Shown here: positions 9,044 to 16,708 of the stretch, one piece after another
Layout: the number at the start of each line of letters is the position of its first letter
Position numbering within the stretch: position 1 is the stretch's first letter
Origin: a virus
DNA: 41,714 bases
Strand: one strand, 5' to 3'
IMG/VR virus record: IMGVR_UViG_3300045051_000324
Span: 1-41,714 of that record
Notes under the pieces: model-generated
Seen by the model: only the letters and a program-made list of their open reading frames with translations
Told to the model about the DNA's origin: nothing
Databases searched by the model: none
Made by a program: the position numbers and the translations under genes

Positions 9044-9786
9044 TGGCTACCTACATCCAGCAGTTCGGAGCCCAGTCAGCGACAGCCTCGGGTGATCTCG
9101 GCGAGCAGTTCCTGGCAGTCCGGAACGACTCGGGAGCCACGCAGTTCGCCTCGGCGAACCTGATCTACACGCCGATCGGCACCAACGCCTCCGGCTGGGT
9201 CTGGGTCACCGGAAACGTCAACGCGACGTTCGCTGGCAACATGCCGGTGCTCGGAGTCTCGGCACATGACGCAAGTGCTTCCGGGATCAATCCGATCGCG
9301 CTCGGCGGCTACTCAACGGCGTTCTCCCAGACCACGGCAGACGTCAATCTCGCCGGAGACCTGACCCGGTGGGGATTCACTCGAGGCGGGCAGGCGTTCG
9401 TGCTAGGCGGCTCTCCGGCGGTGCATGTCCGCGAGTGGGAAGTCTCGGCGGTCAACACGAATGTCGTGCTTGCACCTGCCGCATCGAACCAAAAATACGT
9501 TGTAACGGAATGCGGCTGTCACGTGGGTGGTTCGTGCTCGGTGAACGTGTCGGTCCGGATGGGCTTCGCAACGGGCAACCTTCCGGCCACGGCATCGGCT
9601 TCCGCTGGTGCTGAGGGCATTCTGCTCGCAGCTTCAGCGATCATTCCTGGTGGTGGACTCGTGCGCGGTGATGGCGTTGGAGTGCTCGGGGTCAGCAACG
9701 ATGCGGAAGGGATCGTGCTGACGACGACGGTTCCGACCGGTGGCCGAGCGAAGGTCTGGGCGACCTACTTCATCGTTGGATCATGA
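9043..9786 (+). CDS. Tail fibre or virion decoration protein
   Basis: A 247-residue Gly/Ala/Ser/Thr-rich, beta-rich protein without enzyme motifs. It contains 'QSATASG', 'DASASG' and 'PATASASAG', the same kind of tract seen in the capsid and hub. It is coupled to the fibre gene upstream (TGATG) and to the next gene (ATGA), so it is probably a second fibre subunit or a surface-exposed tail protein. The C-terminal half ('VHVREWEVSAVNTN' onward) resembles a jelly-roll tip, but this is a guess from strand pattern. Confidence 0.65.
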   Translation: MATYIQQFGAQSATASGDLGEQFLAVRNDSGATQFASANLIYTPIGTNASGWVWVTGNVNATFAGNMPVLGVSAHDASASGINPIALGGYSTAFSQTTADVNLAGDLTRWGFTRGGQAFVLGGSPAVHVREWEVSAVNTNVVLAPAASNQKYVVTECGCHVGGSCSVNVSVRMGFATGNLPATASASAGAEGILLAASAIIPGGGLVRGDGVGVLGVSNDAEGIVLTTTVPTGGRAKVWATYFIVGS

Positions 9787-10133
9787 AATTTTTGCCAGGT
9801 GCGTATCGGGTCACGCTGCCCGCGGGCACGGTCAAGATCATCGTCACGGACACGGCAGCGTTTGAGACGTGGCTCAAGAGCCAGCAGGCCAGCGTAGGAC
9901 GAACGACTCAAGGAGGAGACGTGGGACAGTACAAGCAGACGCTTCGACCGATCTCGGGAGCTGACGGGCCGTGGTGGGTGATCTCGCAGAACCCTGACGG
10001 TACGGACTTCAACGTGACGACAACGGTGGCCAACGTTGGTGCCGCACTCGATCAAGCCAAGTCAGATGGAGCGACGATCCTGGCCCAAGCTTCGGCATCG
10101 CCGAAGAACATCGACATCTTTACGACGTTCTGA
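9783..10133 (+). CDS. Small tail-region protein, unknown
   Basis: A 116-residue protein with an N-terminal hairpin-like strand pattern ('YRVTLPAGTVKIIVTD'), a middle section around 'GPWWVISQNPDGTDF' and a C-terminal helix ending in 'AQASASPKNIDIF'. No signal peptide or membrane segment. It is coupled on both sides (ATGA and TGATG). It could be a fibre-associated chaperone or a minor tail subunit; the sequence does not decide. Confidence 0.62.
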   Translation: MKFLPGAYRVTLPAGTVKIIVTDTAAFETWLKSQQASVGRTTQGGDVGQYKQTLRPISGADGPWWVISQNPDGTDFNVTTTVANVGAALDQAKSDGATILAQASASPKNIDIFTTF

Positions 10134-10897
10134 TGTCCGTCTCGTCGGCACTGGCCTCTCCGTTCGCTCCTGCGACGAATTCGTCTGCGGTGGCGAGTGG
10201 AACGGATACCTGCTCGACGGGAACATTCAACCGCATGGGCGGGCCGTTGACGGGCATCTATCTGCTTGCTGCCTACAACGGTGACTTCGCGACCGGTCCC
10301 GTCACCGCAGCGTCATACGGTGGCCAGGCGCTCAATTTTCTGGACGGTCAGTTTGGAACAGCCAGAAACGTATCGGTAGAGATCTGGGGTGGTACGGGGA
10401 TCACGTCGTCTTCGGGCGTAGCGACAGTCAGCTTCGCGCTTGGATCGGTGCTGAACATCATTCTGTTCGTCATAGAGGTTGATTACGTCGGTCAAGCTAC
10501 GGCTCCTGCGGTGACGTTTAACTCGGCCAACGGAACGACGAGTCCTATAACCGTATCGCTTGTAACGGGAGACAGCACCGGGGGTTGGAAGGCGACCATT
10601 CCGGTGACCGGAATCGAGAGCATCCTGATCGGAATAGGTGCGCTATTCCGGGCAACCAGCTTGTCGAACATGAGCCAGAGTTCCGGCAATCAGTTTCACG
10701 CGCAGGTTCAGGCAGGCACGGGAGCCCAGCAAATCGAGGCCGCGACGGCCTGGATCCAGGGAACCGGCGGATCGGACACGATCGCCTGGACGGAGAGCAT
10801 CAATCGAGAATGGGCCGTCTCGGTGGTCCAGATCGCCGGCGCGGCCGCGCAAGGAGCGATCATCAGACCGCATGGGGTATTGCCAGTCTTGTACTAG
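10133..10897 (+). CDS. Beta-rich tail-region protein
   Basis: A 254-residue Ser/Thr/Gly-rich protein with many short strands, for example 'AASYGGQALNFLDGQF' and 'SVEIWGGTGITSSSG'. The same layout occurs in phage and bacterial surface proteins with a jelly-roll or concanavalin-like fold, but no catalytic residues can be named. It begins at TGATG with the previous gene and is the last gene before a 35-base gap. Likely a virion surface or fibre-tip protein. Confidence 0.62.
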   Translation: MSVSSALASPFAPATNSSAVASGTDTCSTGTFNRMGGPLTGIYLLAAYNGDFATGPVTAASYGGQALNFLDGQFGTARNVSVEIWGGTGITSSSGVATVSFALGSVLNIILFVIEVDYVGQATAPAVTFNSANGTTSPITVSLVTGDSTGGWKATIPVTGIESILIGIGALFRATSLSNMSQSSGNQFHAQVQAGTGAQQIEAATAWIQGTGGSDTIAWTESINREWAVSVVQIAGAAAQGAIIRPHGVLPVLY

Positions 10898-10932
10898 GGG
10901 CATAGAGTCCCGCCCATCCAAGGAGGGATATC

Positions 10933-11652
10933 ATGGCTAGCACTGGATCAGCCGGAGCCGCCGCGGGTGCTGGCGCGGGGATGTTTGCGGGCCTCGGCCC
11001 CGCCGCGCTGCTCGCCTTTGCACCCGGTATTCTGAACGGACTCTTCGGTCTGCTCGGCGGCAATCCCCAGAAGAAACTCCAGAAGAAGATCAACCGTCTC
11101 CTGAGTCCCGAGAACCAGAAGGCGCTGACGAATCAGTTCTATCAGCAGGCCTTGGGGAGCCCGGCGTTCAGTCAGGCGCAGGGACAAATCGCGACGGGAG
11201 CGAACCAGGCCGGGTCGGATATCGCTTCGTCTCTTGCTCAGCGAGGCATCGGGACGAGTGGTACGGGGGCGATCCTGCCCGGCCTGATCAGTTCCCTGGT
11301 CGGAAGCCAGCAGGCAGGCCTGAGAACGTCAGCGTTCCAGGGTGCTCAGAACCAAGCTCAGAACACCATCCAGCAGCAGATCGCGAACCTGCAAGGCACG
11401 TCGGGGCCGAGCCAGACTCAGCAGCTGTTCGCGAGTGGTCTAGATGCCTTGGGACCGATCCTGGCCCAGTACTTCAATCAGCAGAAGACACCGCCTTCGC
11501 TGCCGAGCGATACAGATCTTCAGAACATCGCGGACTGGACGAACCTGTCCCGGAACCCGACGGGCTATCCGAGGACGCGGCCGCAGATTCAGCAGCCGAA
11601 GTATTTCCAGCAGCCAGTCCCTCAACCTCAGTACGCGGGTATGGGCCGCTAG
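10933..11652 (+). CDS. Ejection-type internal virion protein
   Basis: A 239-residue protein with a Gly/Ala-rich hydrophobic N terminus (residues 5-40, able to insert in a membrane) followed by a Gln/Ala-rich helical body and a Pro/Gln-rich tail. Small Ala-rich helical proteins in this position, after the tail genes and before two more Gln-rich proteins, are usual for DNA-ejection proteins of P22- or T7-like phages. It has a strong AAGGAGG site. No enzyme motif. Confidence 0.6.
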   Translation: MASTGSAGAAAGAGAGMFAGLGPAALLAFAPGILNGLFGLLGGNPQKKLQKKINRLLSPENQKALTNQFYQQALGSPAFSQAQGQIATGANQAGSDIASSLAQRGIGTSGTGAILPGLISSLVGSQQAGLRTSAFQGAQNQAQNTIQQQIANLQGTSGPSQTQQLFASGLDALGPILAQYFNQQKTPPSLPSDTDLQNIADWTNLSRNPTGYPRTRPQIQQPKYFQQPVPQPQYAGMGR

Positions 11653-12843
11653 ATGGCTGATCCGACGGGCAAGGACATCACCGGGACGATGTCAGGCCTG
11701 GACATGAACGGCCTGATCCAAGCCATGGCGCTCCAGCAGGCCCAGCAGCAGGCCCAGCTGAGCCAGCAGACCCAGCAGGCGAATCAGCAAGCCACCCAGG
11801 CCCAGGGGCAGTACCAGCAAGCCCAGCAGCAGCCGGAGCCGTTTAATCCACTCGCAGGGCTCCTGCCTGCCCTGCTGGGCAACGTCGCTTCCGTTCTGAG
11901 TCAGAAGCCGGAGTACTCACAGCGAGGGGCGCAGACGGCGCAGGTAACCCGTGGGGAGATGCTTCAGAAGCGAGCGGACAACCTCCAGCAGCTTCATGAC
12001 GCTTTCGTTAAGAAGGCTGATGAGGCCAAGAAGGCAGGAGATCTCGAAGCCGAGACGAAGAACCGCAACGCGGCCGAGCTAAACGCCAAGCGGATGGAAC
12101 TGCTCAAGGATCAGTTGGACCGGCAAGGCCGCGAGAAGGTCGCGAACATTCAGGCCTCGAGCCGAGAGACAACGGCTGGCCTCAGGGCTGGGACTGCTGC
12201 GAACGGTGCTGGCGGCGACGCCAAAGACATTGCCGCAGCGATTCGCCGTGGTGATCAGCCCCCTGATCTCAAGGGCCTGTACCGCTACGGTGGTCCGGTC
12301 AGGGCTGAGCTTGCCCGGACTGGATTCGACTATACCGCCGCGAACCGCGACTGGCAGGCGGTTCAGCGCAGCATTTCCAGCCTGAACGGTCCGCAGCAGA
12401 CGCGGCTCCGGCAGGCAGTCGAGACAGCTTACGAATCCACGAACGTCATCGACGATCTCAGCGCTCAATTGTCCAAAGCCTTGCCGCGCGGCAAGTATCC
12501 GGTCCTGAACCGGGCCGCGATGAAGGCCGCGATCAACGGCCTGGCTGGTGACCAAGCCCAAAGCCTCGCGACTCAGCTGGACGCCCAGATCACAGACGTT
12601 GCCTCTGAGCTTGGGAACGCCTACATGGGCGGCAACTCGCCAACGGATCACGCCTTGAAGCTTGCCGAAAAGAACCTTCGCGGGGAGTGGACCGAGAAGC
12701 AGCTTGCGGATGCCACCAAGCTGGCCCGCAGGAACCTGGAAATCAGGCGGAACTCGATCTACAACTCGACGCCGATCAATCCGGGCCAGGCGCCGCCACC
12801 GATGGGTACGCCCAAGGCCAATGATCCTGGCGGGTTCCGATAG
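11653..12843 (+). CDS. Gln-rich coiled-coil virion protein (ejection-type)
   Basis: A 396-residue protein. Residues 20-60 are an extreme Gln tract ('QQAQQQAQLSQQTQQANQQ'), then a Pro-rich spacer, a basic coiled coil near residues 100-170 ('KKADEAKKAGDLEAETKNR') and a helical C-terminal domain. The start ATG touches the previous stop. It fits an internal virion protein released with DNA. No lytic transglycosylase motif is visible. Confidence 0.6.
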   Translation: MADPTGKDITGTMSGLDMNGLIQAMALQQAQQQAQLSQQTQQANQQATQAQGQYQQAQQQPEPFNPLAGLLPALLGNVASVLSQKPEYSQRGAQTAQVTRGEMLQKRADNLQQLHDAFVKKADEAKKAGDLEAETKNRNAAELNAKRMELLKDQLDRQGREKVANIQASSRETTAGLRAGTAANGAGGDAKDIAAAIRRGDQPPDLKGLYRYGGPVRAELARTGFDYTAANRDWQAVQRSISSLNGPQQTRLRQAVETAYESTNVIDDLSAQLSKALPRGKYPVLNRAAMKAAINGLAGDQAQSLATQLDAQITDVASELGNAYMGGNSPTDHALKLAEKNLRGEWTEKQLADATKLARRNLEIRRNSIYNSTPINPGQAPPPMGTPKANDPGGFR

Positions 12844-13781
12844 TGCCTACGGTCGCCGACCTGGGACGCCGGGCCAAGGCTAAGTATCCGGGGGCCTATG
12901 ACGACCTTTCCGATGAGGACCTCGGACGGAAGGTGAAGCTCAAGTATCCCGGAGCCTACGACGACTTCGTGGATGCCCCTCAGCAGCCCCAGGCTACCCC
13001 AGGACCGACTAACGGCCTAGGTTCCTACCTGATGTCCTCGCCCGCGCTGAACTACTTCCTGGGGCCTGGTGGGATGGCTAACACGCGGGGACCTGTAGGT
13101 CCTGGTGGGCCGCCGGGCTTGGGTGGGATCGGTGGCATGGGCGGAATCGAAGAGAGTCCGGGCATGGCTGCTCTAACGGGACCCGAGCGGCAAGGTATCC
13201 GGATGAACGCGCTCGGAAACTACGCGACTGAGATCGCCATGGCTGGAGCACCCAAGGTGATCGGCTTCGGCGTGAACAACAAGGTGACTCGGTTCCTTGG
13301 CAAGCAGGTTATCAAGCGGCTGGTCCCGGCTCCCGTGAGAGCGGTCGGCGGGGCGCTGTTCGACCTCGCCAAGCAGCAGGCTACGGTTGGTCTGCCTGCT
13401 GTCGAGGAGGTTGCAGGCAGGATCAATCCGCTGGGAACCTTCGGAGCCGTGCCAGAAGAAGCCGCCGCGGCCGCGCCTCTCGCAGATGCAGCCAAGCGAT
13501 CGATGGAGAAAGCGATGGCTCGATCCGAGTCCGCGCTTCAACGTCGCCTCGTCCGAGTCCGGGAGCACATCCGTGAACTGAAACCCAGGGCCCCCAAAGT
13601 TGCCGCACCGCAGACCATCGCGTCAGCCGAACGCGCCGCCCAAAAAGCCGCGAGCACCAGTACCACGGCCCCTAGCGATGTCGTAGCACAAATGCAGGGA
13701 ACTGAGACTTTGGTCCGGATGGGCAAATCGATGGGGCTGTCTCCCACGGACATCCTGAAGCGCATGAGGGCCGCCCGGTGA
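12843..13781 (+). CDS. Virion protein with tandem YPGAYDDL repeats
   Basis: A 312-residue protein starting at GTG 12843 on the previous TAG. Its first 42 residues are two copies of a short repeat ending in 'KYPGAYDDLSDEDLG' and 'KYPGAYDDF', a repeat common at the N terminus of phage ejection or internal proteins. A Gly/Pro-rich section near residues 75-105, a hydrophobic helix near 120-150 and a basic Ala-rich C terminus follow. It is the last of three ejection-type genes. No catalytic motif seen. Confidence 0.62.
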   Translation: MPTVADLGRRAKAKYPGAYDDLSDEDLGRKVKLKYPGAYDDFVDAPQQPQATPGPTNGLGSYLMSSPALNYFLGPGGMANTRGPVGPGGPPGLGGIGGMGGIEESPGMAALTGPERQGIRMNALGNYATEIAMAGAPKVIGFGVNNKVTRFLGKQVIKRLVPAPVRAVGGALFDLAKQQATVGLPAVEEVAGRINPLGTFGAVPEEAAAAAPLADAAKRSMEKAMARSESALQRRLVRVREHIRELKPRAPKVAAPQTIASAERAAQKAASTSTTAPSDVVAQMQGTETLVRMGKSMGLSPTDILKRMRAAR

Positions 13782-13833
13782 GGGATCATCGACGGGGTGG
13801 GCATGGATGCTCACCTGGCGGTCCTCGTGACCT

Positions 13834-14175
13834 ATGAGCACGCCCGAAGAACGCCTCGCGGCACTGGAGAGCCTGGTGACCGCCGGCAAGGTCGTCGATA
13901 CCGCCGCCCGGCTGTCAGCCTTGGAGGCTAGAACCTGGGCCAATGAGAAAGGCTCCGACCGGATCGCCAGCATGCTCGAGAAGGCTCAGACTCGTGCGGA
14001 TGAAGTTCTAACGAAACGATTCGATGCCGCGAACGAAGTCAGAGGGGCGATGCAGGACGCGAGCAAGACCTACGTCACCCGCGCGGAATTCCAGTGGGCC
14101 ATGGGAGCAGTTGTGATCCTGCTCATTGGGATGGTGGTCAAGTTTCTGATGTCCAACACGGGAGGGAACCCATGA
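13834..14175 (+). CDS. Coiled-coil protein with C-terminal membrane anchor
   Basis: A 113-residue protein: a helical N-terminal part with heptads ('EERLAALESLVTAGKVVDT'), then one hydrophobic segment near residues 88-108 ('AVVILLIGMVVKFLM'). This outline fits a spanin-like or holin-associated anchor, or a small virion membrane protein. The start lacks a strong ribosome-binding site. It overlaps the next gene by four bases. Confidence 0.62.
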   Translation: MSTPEERLAALESLVTAGKVVDTAARLSALEARTWANEKGSDRIASMLEKAQTRADEVLTKRFDAANEVRGAMQDASKTYVTRAEFQWAMGAVVILLIGMVVKFLMSNTGGNP

Positions 14176-14459
14176 AGATCATGTTTCTAGTCGTCGCCGC
14201 CACGCTGTTCGGAACCTCGGCATTCGCCGGTTCGAAGGCCTCGCCACCGTTCGCGCTGTCAGCGGGCATCGAGCAAGTCTGGAGCAAGCTGGACGTGCCC
14301 GAGAACCACGGGACCAAGCAGTACGATTCGGACGTCAAGGTGAACCTGAAGCCGAGCTTCGAGCTCCGGGAGAACATCTATCTGACGGGCCGGGTGACAT
14401 ATCCCGTTCGCTCGCAGCTGCCTGAATTCGCGGTCGGCATCGAGGCCCATATCTACTAG
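14172..14459 (+). CDS. Small secreted protein with Sec signal peptide
   Basis: A 95-residue protein with a clear signal peptide: basic Lys-2, hydrophobic core 'IMFLVVAATLFGTS', cleavage after 'AFA' near residue 20. The mature part alternates hydrophobic and polar residues and ends in 'VGIEAHIY', as outer-membrane beta strands often do. It could be a small outer-membrane or periplasmic protein acting on the host envelope at infection or lysis. It hints at a Gram-negative host, which is an inference. Confidence 0.68.
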   Translation: MKIMFLVVAATLFGTSAFAGSKASPPFALSAGIEQVWSKLDVPENHGTKQYDSDVKVNLKPSFELRENIYLTGRVTYPVRSQLPEFAVGIEAHIY

Positions 14460-14468
14460 GAGGCCGTC

Positions 14469-14789
14469 ATGGACTGGAACGGATTGCTGCTCGGGCTTCT
14501 GATGAAGTGGTTCCCGTCCGTGCCTGAGCCGGTCTTGTATGCCTTGATCGGCTTGGGCCTGTCGATCCTCACGGCGCTCTGGAAGCCGAAGCTGCCGCCC
14601 GTGTCCGTCGCAGATCAGAAGGCCGGACCTCCCGAGCCGCGACCCTTGGTGGTCGCCGTGCCTGCCGCCGTCAGCGTGTTGCTGGCCGGCCCGCTCGGTG
14701 TCTTGGCTCCCGCCGTCGGTGATGGTATCCGCCGCGCGGGCTGGACAATCATCCGGTGGATCGGTGGGCTGTTCACCAGCCTCAAGTAG
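14469..14789 (+). CDS. Two-segment membrane protein, holin candidate
   Basis: A 106-residue protein with hydrophobic helices near residues 20-38 ('VLYALIGLGLSILTAL') and 60-80 ('VVAVPAAVSVLLAGPLGVLA') separated by a Pro-rich linker, and a C-terminal amphipathic segment. The AGGAGG site is ideal. Size and topology match holins, and the gene is next to other small membrane genes at the end of the virion block. The endolysin is however on the opposite strand, where a second holin candidate (16487-16708) lies beside it. Confidence 0.55.
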   Translation: MDWNGLLLGLLMKWFPSVPEPVLYALIGLGLSILTALWKPKLPPVSVADQKAGPPEPRPLVVAVPAAVSVLLAGPLGVLAPAVGDGIRRAGWTIIRWIGGLFTSLK

Positions 14790-14797
14790 GAGGTTCT

Positions 14798-14938
14798 ATG
14801 TTCAGCGTGATCGGATTCCTGGTCATCGCGGCATTCATCTGCACGATCCTATCGGCGATGGGCAAGTGTCCGCTGTGGGTTGCCGTCCTACTCGTATGCC
14901 TAATCGAACTCGTTCGGCTGTTGCCGATCGGCAGATAG
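14798..14938 (+). CDS. 46-residue membrane protein
   Basis: Starts at ATG 14798 after a TAGGAGG site. Two hydrophobic segments (about residues 3-19 and 25-42, 'WVAVLLVCLIELVRLL') are joined by a short turn. The function is unknown; it could assist the preceding holin candidate, for example as an antiholin, but nothing in the sequence proves this. Confidence 0.62.
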   Translation: MFSVIGFLVIAAFICTILSAMGKCPLWVAVLLVCLIELVRLLPIGR

Positions 14939-14947
14939 GAGGGCCTC

Positions 14948-15490
14948 ATGGCGAACACGCGGCGCGGCCGTGAGGAAGAGCATGACATCAAGCACGCGCT
15001 GCATCAGCTACAGTCCTCGGTAGACGTGATCGCCCAGGACGTAAAGACGCTCCTCGGCAATCACCCACCGAAGAAAAGCCTCGATGGCTTCATCAAATCA
15101 GTCCACGGAAGGAGATGCACCATGCCTGTGAATGTTCCAGTTCCTGCACTACTCGACGTCGAAAAGATTGTCCTCTCCGTCATGCCCCGCAAGGCCGATG
15201 GGCATGTCGATGCCACGGCAGTGATCACGTGGGTCAGTTCCGATGCTAGTCAGGTCGGTGCCGAGCCGGGCACGGATCCGTTCACGTTCCACGATCCGCA
15301 GTTCGACGAGGATGTCACGTGCCCCGGTGCATTCAATTGCACCGCGACCACGCCGCTGGATACGGGCACCGGTTCAGTGACGGCTAGTTGTCCGGGCTAC
15401 GACTCGGCGGCGTTTGGGCCGATCAGCTACGCGCCCGGCGTCGCTCGGTCGCTGAACGCCTCGGTCGGGAGTCCCATTTCTGATCTGTAG
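14948..15490 (+). CDS. Coiled-coil plus Ig-like protein with an internal start
   Basis: A 180-residue frame after an AGGAGG site. Residues 1-58 are charged and helical ('HALHQLQSSVDVIAQDVKTLL'). Residues 59-180 form a separate domain with the pattern of bacterial Ig-like folds ('ATAVITWVSSDASQVG ... TGSVTASCPGYD'). An internal ATG at 15122 has GGAAGGAG seven bases upstream, so the Ig-like part is probably also made alone (about 122 residues). This could be two former genes joined by loss of a stop codon. It is the last gene before the convergent terminator. Confidence 0.7.
   Translation: MANTRRGREEEHDIKHALHQLQSSVDVIAQDVKTLLGNHPPKKSLDGFIKSVHGRRCTMPVNVPVPALLDVEKIVLSVMPRKADGHVDATAVITWVSSDASQVGAEPGTDPFTFHDPQFDEDVTCPGAFNCTATTPLDTGTGSVTASCPGYDSAAFGPISYAPGVARSLNASVGSPISDL
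15107..15114 (+). promoter_or_regulatory. Internal ribosome-binding site
   Basis: GGAAGGAG lies seven bases before ATG 15122, inside the 14948-15490 frame. It is at least as strong as the sites before most genes here and predicts a separate shorter product. Confidence 0.6.
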
Positions 15491-15524
15491 TCTGTCCGGA
15501 TGGGGAGCCGGATGGATCACGGAG

Positions 15525-15554
15525 CGCCCGGTGCTGTTGGCCGGGCGTTTACTT
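15525..15554. terminator. Hairpin terminator between convergent blocks
   Basis: Perfect 7-bp stem CGCCCGG / CCGGGCG (15525-15531 with 15541-15547) with a nine-base loop, followed on the plus strand by TTTACTTTTT. It ends plus-strand transcription. The minus-strand side lacks a T run, so it may stop that direction only weakly. The minus-strand stop codon (15549-15551) lies inside the T-rich tail. Confidence 0.82.
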
Positions 15555-15776
15555 TTTGGGGACGGGCAAGGTCGCGATGATCAGCCGATACCGGCCTGGG
15601 GACTGAAGATTTCGGTCGGCGATAAACCGGATGATCTTGTAGCGGTCGCCGGAGGCGTACTCGACGTACGGCGTCTCAGCGTGCATGTCCACTGCGGCGA
15701 AGATCTTCACGGTCAGATCAGTCACCGCGCGCGGCCTCGTGTCAGGTACCAGATAGGATCGCATCGGCCGTTCCAT
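15549..15776 (-). CDS. Last gene of the minus block, unknown
   Basis: A 75-residue protein, basic, with a strand-rich centre ('VEYASGDRYKIIRFIADRNL'). No known motif. The annotated start overlaps the upstream gene by 55 bases; the second ATG at 15764 shortens the overlap and is equally possible. Being next to the terminator and after the endolysin, it may belong to the lysis module, but no membrane or lipobox signal supports a spanin role. Confidence 0.5.
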   Translation of the reverse strand: MERPMRSYLVPDTRPRAVTDLTVKIFAAVDMHAETPYVEYASGDRYKIIRFIADRNLQSPGRYRLIIATLPVPKK

Positions 15777-15988
15777 CCAGTCTCTGGATCGAGCGATAGC
15801 ATAGAGAGACGTTCTGGACGGGCTTGCTCGGCCGTAAAACTGCTCATCATCCGTTCATCCAATACCGCCGTGGCTAGTGCGCGCGAATACGCCGGTCCTC
15901 TGCAATAGATCTCTACGCCAGCATCCCGCAAAGCCCAGCAGTGCTCCAGGGTCATGGCACCCGCCAGAATGTCCTCGATCATGTTCAT
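15722..15988 (-). CDS. Unknown protein downstream of endolysin
   Basis: An 88-residue soluble protein starting with an acidic helix and containing two Cys ('EHCWALRDAGVEIYCRGP'). It overlaps the endolysin stop codon by four bases (ATGA), so it is coupled to lysis gene translation. No family recognised. Confidence 0.6.
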   Translation of the reverse strand: MNMIEDILAGAMTLEHCWALRDAGVEIYCRGPAYSRALATAVLDERMMSSFTAEQARPERLSMLSLDPETGWNGRCDPIWYLTRGRAR

Positions 15989-16440
15989 GCAGGCGGTGTG
16001 TATCCAATGGCTCGTGCTTCAGCCAACGACAGCCCGTCTCGCTGCTGAAAATGAGGCCTGTCCACCGGGCTCGGCCACCGTCCTCCCCACTCCAGGCCCA
16101 GGTACTCACCGATGTTGCCGATCATGTTCCACGGACCGTCGTAGAGATCGAGCGGTGTCTTGTCTCCGTCGTAGGTCTTGATGGCGATGTCGAAGGCGCG
16201 GCCGAACTCGTGCCAGCTGTAGCCCGGCGGAGAGTTCGTCACGATCCGCCCTGGCGTGGTCCTGCCCTGTGCGTACAAGGCTGCCTGCTCGGCCGTGCTC
16301 CGGTAGGTCTGCGAGATGATCAGTTCGATCCGGAGCAACTGACAGACAGTGACCAGCTGCCGACACTTGGACTGAAGTGAGGGGATCATGTCCTCGATGC
16401 GGCGACTCATTTCCAGGTCACTCCAATCGTGCACACCCAT
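15985..16440 (-). CDS. Endolysin, M15 D-Ala/L-Ala-D-Glu peptidase family
   Basis: A 151-residue protein with the zinc peptidase layout of M15 (VanY-like) endolysins. The pattern 'TYRSTAEQAALYAQGRTTPG' (45-64) precedes 'SWHEFGRAFDI' (75-85), which supplies the zinc ligands His77 and Asp84; 'DRPHFQ' supplies His130. It should cut peptidoglycan stem peptides and release progeny. It has no signal peptide, so it needs a holin. ATG 16410 (Met11) is an alternative start with GGAG ten bases upstream. It is located at the end of the replication block, opposite in direction to the virion genes. Confidence 0.9.
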   Translation of the reverse strand: MGVHDWSDLEMSRRIEDMIPSLQSKCRQLVTVCQLLRIELIISQTYRSTAEQAALYAQGRTTPGRIVTNSPPGYSWHEFGRAFDIAIKTYDGDKTPLDLYDGPWNMIGNIGEYLGLEWGGRWPSPVDRPHFQQRDGLSLAEARAIGYTPPA

Positions 16441-16486
16441 TCAAACGCCACGAAGCCGCGACCCCTGGTGAAAATTTTCCAGAAAA

Positions 16487-16708
16487 TCATGACTTAGTGC
16501 CACGGAAGGCGTCGTCGATCACGTCATCAAGTTCGCGCAACAAAAGCTTCAATGCGAGCGCCATCACTGGCAGTGTCGGAATAATCAGCAGAAACCAACA
16601 CCAGCCGTGTCCGGACAGCGCGTAACTGGGACCAAAAGCGAGAGCAAGCAAGCTAGCGATGACAAACACAGAGACGAGCAGATAACGCAGAACCTTCCAA
16701 TAGGTCAC
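16487..16708 (-). CDS. Two-segment membrane protein, holin candidate
   Basis: A 73-residue protein starting at GTG 16708, overlapping the NinG-like stop (GTGA). Two hydrophobic helices ('VLRYLLVSVFVIASLLALAF', residues 5-24, and 'WFLLIIPTLPVMALALKLLL') are joined by a short polar turn and followed by an acidic/basic tail. Direct adjacency to the endolysin makes it the best holin candidate of this phage. Confidence 0.62.
   Translation of the reverse strand: MTYWKVLRYLLVSVFVIASLLALAFGPSYALSGHGWCWFLLIIPTLPVMALALKLLLRELDDVIDDAFRGTKS

Noticed and set aside
10898-10932. Promoter before the ejection-type genes
   Set aside because: Only a weak TTGCCA/CATAGA pair with 15-base spacing; the gap is otherwise explained by the AAGGAGG ribosome-binding site.
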